The position numbers were made by a program, and so were the translations under genes. Below, in pieces: positions 21,501 to 33,500 of a DNA stretch of 64,000 nt (its first letter is position 1; each line of letters starts with the position of its first letter). Source of the DNA: Pycnopodia helianthoides (lineage: Eukaryota > Echinodermata > Asteroidea > Forcipulatida > Asteriidae). The notes beneath the pieces were generated by a model, which saw only the letters and a list, made by a program, of their open reading frames with translations, made no database searches and was not told the DNA's origin. The stretch lies in contig CM063246.1 in the NCBI GenBank assembly GCA_032158295.1, positions 7,183,589 through 7,247,588 on the forward strand, written 5' to 3'.

Positions 21501-24500
21501 TTTTGTGTGTCTAGAAACTCTTAAAAATATGTTTCTTTTTAGGGGGTAAAATGTAAAAAATTTTCCAAAAGGGGGCACTGGCCATTAAATTTTTGCAGGG
21601 GGGGGGAGGCTAATCGACGCTAAAAATTTGGACACCCCGTTTTCAATCCAGTAAAATTCGGACACCCGTTTTCAATCCAGTTCAAAAAAATTTTGGAAAA
21701 AACCCCCATATTCAAATCTTGGCTAAAAGCCTGCCAAAGGGAAAAAAAATATTATTAAATGCAGTTTTATCTGGATTGTTGGGGTTACATTGTCAACAAT
21801 TCACGGTTGGGCCCACTGGAAAGTTGTCATTGGTCCCAAAAGGTCAAATTCAAAGCCGTTTTTATTGTATACCCAAAAAAATCGGGGGGGAAAACAAACT
21901 AAAAATTTCCTTGTACAAGAGTGGAAAAGACCCATTTGAAATGTGATGACATTGATGCTTGGGACAAATTTGCAAATTTCCCCACCAGGTATCAAATACA
22001 ATGGTATTTGACACCGTTTGAATGTGGGTTTTCATAAATTAGTGCTCACAAAAATGAATTTGGCCTTAATGATGCCCCTCTTTAACCCTCCTAACTGTTC
22101 AGTGACTCTTTTGGGAACATTTTCCCAAGTGAGTTGGGGCCCAACCATTTTGAAACCCCTTTCGACTGCCAAGGTTGTGTACAGTGCAAAAAAACTGTGC
22201 CCCAGAACTAACTGGTACTGTGTCGCATTCCCCCTCATGGTATCATATTTCAGGCTGGCTTTGTTTATCATTCAAAACCACATGTGAATGGTATTGAATG
22301 GTCAGGACAGCAAAAGGGTTAAGGAAAATACAGGGCATTTCTCAGTATGAATCAGGGAGATTGTAAGAGACTGCAGGGCTAGCTTGAAATTTACGCTGTA
22401 CCACAGGGCCCGAGGCCAGTGATTTTATTTATGCAGCTTCGTACTGGTAAACTCAGGGCTTTTAAAAGTTTGGCGGGCTTTTTTTTTTCATAATGTTGGA
22501 CTTTCAGTCTGAAAAATTATCTTTCAATTTTGTGGGTTAAAGAAGGAATTCTTACCCAATGGCCAATGAGATAAATCTTCTCTTTGTTCAAATTTTAACA
22601 GTTCAAACGTATAGGACAATTTTTCTTCTTCTCGTTTCCGCCTGGTTTTTTAAAAAAAAAAAATCTGGTCCGTAAATATTATGAGCTACAAGCCCTTCCT
22701 TTCTTATGGATATTCAGCCCAAATTCAGCCCCTGGATGCCGGCCAGCGATTTTTTTTTTCGCAGCATACTTCGCCCAATACAGTAACAGTTAAGAGATAG
22801 GTGTTTTTTCCCTTTTTACCCTTTAAAATGTTGACTCCCCAGCCGCCTTTGTGCTGCGGGAAATAAATTGCGTACGGCCACGGCTCGAATTTGGGGGGCA
22901 AATTTCCCCACAGAGCTGCAGAGATTTAGCTCAAATTTTTCCCGGACCAAAATTTACAAGACCAGAATGAAAATAGAAAAGGGACTTCAAAAAAAATAAT
23001 ACATGAAAACTGTTTCTATTTGAAAAAAAAATAAGAGGAGTTAAATCTCACTTGTTTTGGGTGGGTATTAGTTTAAGCCTATATTTTGATACTCACAAAA
23101 TTTTGAAGGGTTTATTTACCAGACTCATAAATCCAAATTTGAACATCATTTCTTTTTGTTAAAGATATTCCAGTGGGTATATTATTTCAAATGAAAAAAC
23201 AAGATTTGCCAGACCTAAATTCGTCGTGATTTTTACGGGGCCCAACCCCTTAAAAAACCACTGGCCTGGTCGTGCGGCCCCCAGTGTAAAAATTTGACCC
23301 CTGAGGGAAAGGGAGATGTTAAGGAGGGATCCCAAGCTCTACTTCCCCTCACCTCTCTCTGTTAAAGGACTTGATAAAGGAGCAAAACACTTTAAGTGTG
23401 GTCTCCAGGAATTGGGCTGAAGGATGCCCACTCTGGGCTGTTGGGGCACGATTTTAAAAAGGGTTTTAAGGGCATGTCTTCTCATGGTCACTCTTCTGAG
23501 TAGTTTGACGAGCTCGGGGCAGCCGCAGTGGGCCGTGATGAGCTCCCTTTTTGCGAAAGTTGAGCGTTTGATTCCATTCCTCAGTACACAAAGCACTCGT
23601 CAATTTGGCTGTATTGCTCTGTGAAAAATAAACAAAATATTTATAAAGGTATTATACAAGTTTTGGGTTTTGATAAAAAAACATAATTGTTTAAAATTTT
23701 TGTCTGAAAGCAAATTATAAAGGGTTAAAACCAGAACCATTTATTCTGTGAAAATATTTCCTCTGATGAAGTCTATTCTAGAAAGTGTATCTGAAAACCC
23801 TTTTAAAAAAAAATGCAAAGTATTTTGGTTGTTACAACAGGGCAGTATGCATCTTCACTTTTACATAATAAAATATGTGGATCGATTTCAAATAGCCCCT
23901 TAAAAAAGGACTTATCGAATGCTTTGTTCAGTTGACATGAAAGTCCATCGGAATATGCATTTTAAAAAAATTAACAGCCAAATACAAGTAACTTTTACAA
24001 TTTGTGACTGGGGTTTCCTGCTCATTTCCCGCTTGCAGACACTTTGTTATTGCTAAGCAAAACTTTTTGCTTAGCAGCTCAATTTATTTTGGGGCCCTGG
24101 GTAGTTAATGCGTTGCTTTGGGGGATGGTCTGCACGTCGTTGGTGTAATAATGAATATAGCCACTGTATTAATTTTGGGGCAGTACAATTTAGACACGAC
24201 AAGAAAAAGGGTCAGGGACTAGATGGGTGGGATGGTGGGGTGTGTACAACAAAATTTTATAATGACACCTTTTTCTCAAAAACGGATTTTTATTTGGAGC
24301 AGTTTAAGTCCCCCGGACAAACTTTTCCCAAAAATACAAGGGGTCCCATCTGTTAAGCAAAGCCTGCAGAATGGATGCCCAAAACCTCACTGATACAGGG
24401 TCCTTAAAAAGGTTTTTACACACGGGCAAAAAGGTTTACTGATGGCTCTTCCGCAAACACGGAAGTCGCCTCTTGAAAAAAACGAGGGTCAGTCAATGGA

Positions 24501-27500
24501 GGGCCCGGGGGGGTATATAAGGCGAGCTGTCGAGGGAAAAAAAAGGGGCTACATCACAGAATGTATTTGATAAATATGTTTTCTTTTGCAATCCAAAATG
24601 TTTGGAACAGATCAAATTAGAATAGTCTGGCTGTTTTCGAAATCCATGTTCGCATGTCCGGGTCCGGTACAGATTTAATAACTATACGGTGTAATTCTTA
24701 GACCTATGAATATGGGAACATATGTAATATTGTAAGTGTTTTTTCCAATCAGGGTCCAAGTAAGGAGTTTCTTCCCAGGGTTTATATTGAAAACATGGTT
24801 GGAAAAAAAAAAGAAAAACCATGGGGACGAGGTTGGGCCAGGTGGATTTGTGGTCAGTGGAGTTTTTTGAAGTTAGGAGAGTAAATGTTTTGTTTGTCCT
24901 TCTTCCTCAGATTCCTTCCTACTCTAATCGTTGTGCTCATCAACGGTCTGATAGCCTCCTCACGTTATCAGCTGTTCATCTTATGTTAACTCAAAACTGT
25001 GGGACAGACAGTCTGGCCGGCACATTGCCCATTTCAGACAAGCCAGAATGCATCGGCCGCGGCGGGAGGCGCCAACCACACCATTGGGTATTTTAGACAG
25101 TCCGCCCTCTACCACCCCGTCCTGGAAAACCAAGATGTGTAATCAGGCAGGGGCCCTTGAAACCCCACCTCCTGATTACGATGAGGTCATAAGGGGCTTC
25201 CGGGCGACAAAAACATGTTGAGATTGTGTACAGTGTTTATTTTATTTGAAAATTTATTTTATATGATTAATTTTGGACATTTTTATGATCGATGAGGAAC
25301 AGGAATTATTTTCAACAAGCTTTTTTTTTGTTTAGCTTTAGTATTTTAAAAGGAAGGAAGTTTGTCATATGAGCGTTGGAATATTGTTTTTATTGGGAAA
25401 GGGGTTTTTTTTCTTACTTCCTGATTGAAAAGTATGAAAATAAAACTTATTTCCTGTTTTTTGTCATGCGGCCAACCTTAGAAGGCCGGGAATGCCTCCA
25501 CAGATTTTTAGCGTTTAACAACCAGCACGGACAGTCTTGGGAAACCAGACGGGTACATCAGGCAGTGGCCTGAAACTCCCCCTCCGTCCCTTTGAAAAAA
25601 AACCCCGTTTTGGGGAAACCTTACCACCCCCTCTTTGCCCCAAAATGTTTAAAATAATGCACTAATAAAGGGTCTGATAATCAAAAGCCCCCTTTCAAGT
25701 TATGTCTTTTCCCCTGCTTTTGCCCCCCCCCCAATTTTTTTACCCTGGTACGCGATATTACTTTCTCCTGAAATCCTTCCCTGGCTTAATCTTATCGTTG
25801 GGGAATTTTAAAAGGGTATGGTGGCACAAGGAGTCCAGGGGCCGATTTCATAGGCGGGCTTAGACACAATAAAAATGCTAAGCGCACAAAAGTAGGCTTA
25901 CCAAAATTAAGGTTAAAAAAATACCATGTACTGTCATTTGTGACCGGTTATCTGCATTTGCTTAGCGGCAATGTTCGGGCAATTTTTCCTGCTGAAAAGC
26001 TCTTATAAAATTTTTGGGCCCCTGGTAATTTTTCTCGTTTACTTCAGTTCTGAGCTTTGGGCCCTTATTCCATTTATTTTTGGGGCTTAACTGGAAAAGT
26101 TGCGTCACATCTTCATTCTGACAGTCTTTGAGGAACATTTTTAACATCGTCTTCGCTCCTCGGACTAAAACATTTTCGATTTACAAATCTCCCAAAACTG
26201 TTGCCCCTGGCCGAACTCTGTACCCACAGTGAAGATTCCAGTAACCATGGGGAAACTTTGGTGCCTTTGTATTTTTAAAACAGTGCCTATTGTAACAATG
26301 TTTGTTAACCAATTAATTGTATAATTATCCTGTTTAATTATCCTGTAAAAATTTAAGTATGCATTAGTTGTCTTTGGAATTTAAGCTGTATGAATGCCCT
26401 AAAGCACATGGAAAAACGGTGGTTATTTTCAAAGACCAGTATCCACCCCTGTATGTGGAGCCAACTTTTACATGACATAAACAACCCGTGAAAGTTTAAG
26501 CTCAATCGGTCATTGGGCTCTAATTGTTTACTCATTCCCGGAAAAAACTGTTAGCCTTTTTGAGAAATGGCGGACACTATAGGAGGCACTGTTTGGTTTG
26601 GGTGTATACAGACAAACTTACCCAAACCAAATACTGCCAGTGATGTGTCCATTTATGCCTAAAAAAAGCCCTTTGCATTTCAAGGAACTATTTTAAGGGA
26701 GGGTTTTCCCCATGACCATCTTTATACAATCTAAGTTATGTACAAATCTGTGAACCTCTAGTTTACACTTATAAAGGGAGGGTTTTACCTTGGTAATTAC
26801 TTTCCAAAAATTAATGGCAATAAAAAAATGACTTGATAAAAAGCACTGCAGCTGTTGATAGTGTATAACATTTGGAGAAACGATTCCCTCTGACCTCTTT
26901 ATCTGCTCGTGGCTTTAAAATAGTAAAGCCAAAAGCTTGCAATGGGTTATGAATGCATGTGCCTGCATTATTATTATTTTATTATATATGATTAGTATTA
27001 ATCTGATGGGGAACAATTCCTTGCACTGTAAGATCAACAGGAAGATTTTCTTTTCAAGACGATGGAAGAAAAATGTCATTTTGGGGAAAAAAAAACCCCA
27101 AAAATTTAAAAAGGGTTAGGGACTGGAAACCTAAATCACATGTTGATTAGTATTATATCTAACGGGTAAGAAACCTTGCACTGGGAAGATACTTAAGATA
27201 CGTGTAGAGAAGATGAAGAAATTCATTTTTGGGGAAAAAAAACCCCAAATTTAAATGGGGTTAGGGGCTGGAAACCCAATTCACATGTTGGGCTCCGGTG
27301 CGGGATTTGAACCCAGCCGGGGTCCACAGAGGTAAAAGGGAGGGAAGAAACTCACTAAAGCCCTGTCCATCGAGTGACTTCGGCTACGGACTAATGACCG
27401 TTGGGGTGCAATGACAACATTGGAGAATAGGACTTTTGGGCGTTCCGGCCTAGCCACTGCCCGAAGCCAAATCATTCAGACGTTGCCTAAGCCACTTGAA

Positions 27501-30500
27501 TGGGGGGTGTGTGTAAACTAAAGATTTGGCCAGTTTTAGTTGTGGATGAAGAGTGGGAAATTTTTTATTGTATATTTTTGTCCCAAATTTGCCTTTTGTT
27601 TATCTCACAAAAAATCTTGGCTCGTGCCATTTTGGGAGTCAGATTCCCTGTGTGTTACTGTGCAGGGTGCAGTTTAGGCGAGCACGGGCAGTTAGACTCG
27701 CAATATATCTTGACATACAATTTTGACGGCCAAAATGGTTAGACATGGTCGGACAGTAGCCACGTGTGGCGTCGATGCAAGTGGTCACTTAATAGGACCA
27801 GAAACTGAAACAATCTTTGGTATGGCCATTAAAGGCACTGGACACTATTGGTAATTACTCAAAATAATTGTCAGCATAAAAACTTACTTGGTAATGAGCA
27901 ATGGAGAGCTGTTGATAGTATAAAACATTGTGAGAAATGGCTCCCTCTGAAGTAAACCTAGTTTTTGAGAAAGAAGTAATTTCTCAGTAAAATATTTGAA
28001 TTGATTTTGAGACCTCACGCTTGAGTTCTCGAAATCAAGCATCTGAAAAGCACACAACTTGTGTGACAAGGGTGTTTTTTCTTCCATTATTATCTCGCAA
28101 CTTCGACAACCAATTGAGTTCAAATTTTTCACAGGTTTGTTATTTTGTGCATATGTTGAGATACACCAAGTGAGAAGACTGGTCTTTGACAATTACCAAA
28201 GGGTGTCCAGTGTCTTGAAGTGGATGAGACAGCTCCAACCCATTTCAATTTGGCAAAATTCAAAACAATTTTGCTTTGGTTAATTTATATTACTTTATGG
28301 TCAGTTTAAAAGCCTAACACTCAATGCACAATATATATGTATGAAATAAGATGATAAAAACAAACAGGAGTGCAAAATGAATCTTGTGTTGTTAACAAAA
28401 TGGGTCTTCTCCAAACCTCAGTTTGGGCATTGGCTCTAACTATACTATAATGCACACAAAACCACGGACAAAAAATAAACCGTGTTTGACATTTGATTTG
28501 AAAGACAATCACCAAAGTGTAATGAAATTTGTACAGATAACTAGAAGTGAGTGGGAGTGAATTAGATATTTTCTGGAAAACAATGATGTATTGTACATTG
28601 AAAGATGTTTTTAGAAAGGGGGATGAGACATGGCCCTGTTTCATTTAACCTAGATGCATAAGTTAATGAAACGGGGCCATTTTCTCAGTCTATGTATGAC
28701 CTCGCAAGTATTTTTGTAAAAACTTGTTGCAAAATTAAGATTTGTATATAGATTACGACAAACGATCGTGAACAATTTATTTTAACGGCAGTTTAGTAAA
28801 CGCTTATCAAATGCCACCCACATTGCCGCTCAATTTCGTAAAAGTAAATAACATTTATAATAAATTTGATTTCAATTTTTCATTCATTTTAAAAAAATAT
28901 TTTTTTATACTAGAAGATTTCTCGGCCAATTTCAACAAAAAACTCATTGAAATCAACACCTAGCTCATTCAGTTTTGTTTGAAAATGAATGCTCATTGCA
29001 TCAGCATTCAACCGGAAAAAAGGATTAATTCACTTTCTGCAGTTAGATTCACTGGTTAAATAAGATTAGTCAAATTCATTCAATTCCGCAAAAGGCAGCT
29101 GCAAAGGACATGGTCCACCATTCGGGTTTATCAGTTGTAAATATGTAGTAGAAATTCAACTGAATAGTGGTTAATCGTTGATAACCAAAATGCCCTTTGG
29201 CATGGATGGCCGAATGTTAGCAAAACATTCAATCGTCGTCAACGGATGTTGTGACCAAATTAAGCATTTCTGCAAACTTTCAAATAAAATAAATATTATG
29301 TTGCCTTGTTTCCAACAAATCCAACACTATTTTTGAATATTTGTTTTACATTGTTGCAAACTGTGGGCTATCTGTTTTTGTTTTGCATTAATGGCTTCCC
29401 ATAGTTTTCAAACTAATTGGTTCGCAAAAACTCGGGCTGTGACATTGCAATAGAAAGGTCTATAAATGAAATAAATTTGAATGACTAAAAAACGAACCTG
29501 AGTGAGAAAGAATGAAATCGTGTGCACGAAAGCAAAATTGAATGCAATGTAGCTAAAAAAGAAAACCCTTTGGTTCGATCAAAATAAGGGAAAATGCGTG
29601 TGAATCTGAATGTTGTTGCTGAAATTGACCGCCAAAAAAATATATAAAATATCGCCCTGTGAGAAGTAACTCAAACATGGTGGAAGACCGTATTGTAATT
29701 GTAACTTTTTTAAAAGCTGTTTTGTGTGCTGTTGCAGCTGCTAGCACTGCCTTTTAATGAGAAGTGTAAACAAGCAATTTTATTAACTCCATTTAAATAA
29801 TACATTGGTGGTTTTAGAAAGAGTATTATTATTATAGTTGATACTCGTATCAGTAACCTGAGAATGTTATGAAGTTTTTGACTTCGAGAAAAAAGAAGAA
29901 GAAGTACTTCATCAACAACCCCTAAGAGCAAGTTCGGGTGGGCAACCATTTGTCAACCACTGGTCAATGTTCCATGGTTACCTATGCATTCAATACATCC
30001 TGGGTACCAGACGAAATCAACCATATGGTCGACTATAGTGACCGCACTCGAACTTGCTCTAAGCTGTATTGACCCAATTCACCTGACATCATCACAACAA
30101 TCTTGGTTGCACCATTTTGGGAGTCAGTGTCCCTGTGTGTTATACCTCTGTCTTGAATGCTGTATTTTTATTGGCGCACAACGATCACATGAGCGGGCAA
30201 CAAATATCCATGTACCACTCTCCTCTCAAGCACGCGCGCGTCGTACAACTTTCTGTGCAGCAAAGGATCGCGATTATAATCGTTTCGATGAAACTGGAGT
30301 CCTTTAGATGAGGAAAATTTACTGAGAATTCAAGACAGAGGTATAACAAAACAATTGTTACCTGCTGTGACATGGTCCATGGGTTTTGTACACCCTCGGG
30401 GGCAAACGGCACCCGAGGCGAAAGCCGAGGGTGCCATTTGCCCCGATGGGTGTACCAAACACCATGGACCATGTCACAGCAGGCACAATTGTATAGTGTT

Positions 30501-33500
30501 ATACAGTGTATGGTGAATATTTCGGCTACAAGGTGTTTTACATGCTCACCATAGGTTTTTATGTGCAAGTTGACTCCCAAAATGGCAAGTGTGGCAGACA
30601 GTAGTCAATTGGTGCAAAAATATGAGTGACAAAATAAATATTGAACCTTTTAGTGTGTGAGAGTACAAGTTCCTGCCCTACTTTTGTGAAAAACCGCTGA
30701 CAATAACAGTATTTTGTTTTGTTTACTAATGGCTAAATAAATAATATGGAAAAAAAATTGCAAATTTAATTATCAAAATTTTCCATGTATGCGGACATTA
30801 GGCTTTCATGAAGACACGGTTTCTTTATAGTAATTTAACAGGAAGTAAGACTAGATACATTGTAAAATGAGCTGTAGGATGTTTCCGGTTTAAATTCAAT
30901 TGAGTTGGAATTATTCATATAAGATTTGTGGACATGTTTAAGGCATATTTAAAGGTATGATAACAAAACCCCTCAAACCCCCCCNNNNNNNNNNNNNNNN
31001 NNNNNNNNNNNNNNNNNNNNNNNNNNNNNNNNNNNNNNNNNNNNNNNNNNNNNNNNNNNNNNNNNNNNNNNNNNNNNNNNNNNNTCTAGTTCACTGGCTC
31101 CCAGTGGATGATACCCATGCCTACATCCTTACAGACTGTGGAGGGAGTAACCCTGTTTCAGCCCCAGGAGCAGGTGGCAACGTGCCTCTGGTGTCAGTTG
31201 ATTTGGGTCAACAGCCCAAATCAGTTAAGTGTAGCCCTCACCTTGAGTGGCCGTTCGGCCTTGTGAGTTAGGCGATTTCTAATAAAATATAAAAAGGAGC
31301 TCCAAGGTCAAAATGGGTCATTCCATGTCAATTCAACATGCTTTTGGACCTGACTGTCAAGGATTAAAATGAAATTTGGTGTGCTGATTTGACTCATTGA
31401 GAAACCCCCCGAACCCAAATTTTATGTTGTTTGGTTAATTATTTTTCTAGTTATGGGTTAACAAACTTTTGACTAATTAGCATGACCTGCTATGTTTGGA
31501 CATTCATATCTCCAAAAGTAAAGCACCTACAGAGACAAAATGTATATCATTTTAAAGCTCTTGAAATGGCCCACATTTGATAATGTGAAATCAAAATCAT
31601 ACCGCATACCACAAAAAATTAAGCAAATATCTGACCTCTGACATTGATTTGCGAAAATGTGTATTTTTCAAAATGCATATTTTTCCCCCTTTTCAGCAAC
31701 ATTTTCAGAAAGATTTGGGATGGGCACTTTAAAAGTTATTGAGTTATGATTATTTGAACATTGGTTAGTAAGGACAAAAACTTAAAATGTATGAACTACC
31801 ATGTCACATGACAATTTGTGACAGGTATCCTGCTCATTTCTGCTTAGCAGAAAATTGTTAAGCATTATTTCTTTTGCTTAAGCAGGTCTGTGAAATTGGG
31901 CCCTTTTTCAGGTCCCAATTTCATAGAGCCGCGTAAGCAGAAAAACAAGTTGCTTAAAATTGTCTACTAAGTAAAAAGTGAGCAGGATACCAGTTACAGA
32001 TCATGTTAAATGAGACATGGTACTTTGGCTGGTTACCTTATGTTGGGAAGCAACATTTTATTGTGCTTAGCTACTTTTTGTGCTGAAGCAGCTCTTTGAA
32101 ATTGGGACCTGAAAAGCACCTGAGAAGTATTTTTTTTAAATGATTGTTTTTTTTACACAATTACAATCTGTTTACTCTCATGTGAACTCAATTTCCATGT
32201 TAATTGAAACTGAAAGCATTTAAAATGAATTTCAGCAAAGGTCACTTTTTGCCACTTTCGTTCAGGCTGGTCTTGATGCTTCTGTGGGATTTAAATTTTT
32301 TTTTAAACGTTTATTTGCAAGTTTGTTTTGTCATTTATTTGATTTTAGAGCGACGCGACTCTTCCAGCCCAGAGAGTACAATTTCCAGCTTTGATAACTG
32401 GCAGGTGCCGTTTGAATTTAAATGTATTGGAACTCTTAGGTGAGTTTATGCGAGCATGTAGTTTCTGTTTGTGGCAATCCTCAAGTATGACACAAACCAC
32501 TTGTTGGTCTATGCAGTCCGTGTACTATCTGATACTATTCCTGTAATTTATGTGCTTCACATTTGAGTCATGAACCATGCTTCAAACTTCCTGGAAAGTG
32601 GAAAGTGAAAGAGGAAGGAAATTTTATGTCGAAGTAAAGTTAAACTTAACACCAACAAAATATGAAAAAAGAATAAATTCTTTAGTACAAATATTTCAAA
32701 CTGAAGAAAGTACATTGTTGGGAAATATCAGATGCATAAATTGCTATTTATGCATCTGAAAAGCTTACTCTGTCTGTAATCATTTCTTGTACCAGTCATT
32801 TTTAAGACAAAAATATCCATTTGAAATGCTGTCATTTCAAAGAGAATTATTTTACATCAGCCAAAAATTTAACTGTTTGTAAATATTATGCAGCATGAAG
32901 GGAATTTATGTTTTACAAATAGTTCATCTGGAGGGATTGTTTGCCAGGAAGTGAGCTCTGACCTTTAAACTTTGGATGACCCCCATATGTTTTGTAGAAG
33001 TGTTGAGGGCACATGGTCAATTTAAATTTAAGTTAGCCGACTTTTTTGTTATTTATTCCTCAGGGGTCATGAAGGTGCTATTCACTGCCTAGCAACCAGG
33101 GGTCATAGGTTATATTCAAGTGGAGCTGACAAGGTCATCAAAGTATGGGATATCGATGCCCTCAGTAAAGGCTGCGTACAGAATATTAGAGGACACACAG
33201 ATACAGTAAGGCCAATCTGATAACCAGAAAACAAATATTTCCAACTTTTTAATGAACTTGTTCACCATTACTCCCCTGCTAGGACTTTACGTTCATCACA
33301 GTCATTGCTTACCACAACTACTAGGGCTTCTATTTTTTATGGTCAAAGATCGTTTTCTTACGCTGCTCCATTTCTTTGGAATAGTCTTCCTGTGCATATT
33401 CGCCAGGCTAGTTCTTTACATTGTTTTAAGTCTCTGTTAAAAACTCATTGTTTGAAAGTGCTTATTTGTAATCTGCTTACTTGTAATTTTCTTTCACTTA

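Larger units (their letters stand above)
18591..30984 (-). other. Inverted arm of the fold-back (reverse complement of about 700-18250)
   Basis: Reading backward, this arm repeats the left part of the window in order. The sequence before 24590 pairs with 12400-18250, and the sequence after it pairs with 700-6970. About 5.4 kb, from about 6970 to 12398, has no counterpart. Most of the arm to about 27500 has indel and homopolymer errors, while the outer part after about 28700 is cleaner than its partner. It is best read as the same locus assembled twice. All reading frames within it should be ignored unless supported in the other arm. Confidence 0.88.

Noticed and set aside
19300..25215. Second, inverted TRAF7 and SRCR gene pair
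   Set aside because: Introns and spacing mirror the first copy, errors are homopolymer-type, and the scaffold gap with overlap indicates a false duplicate.
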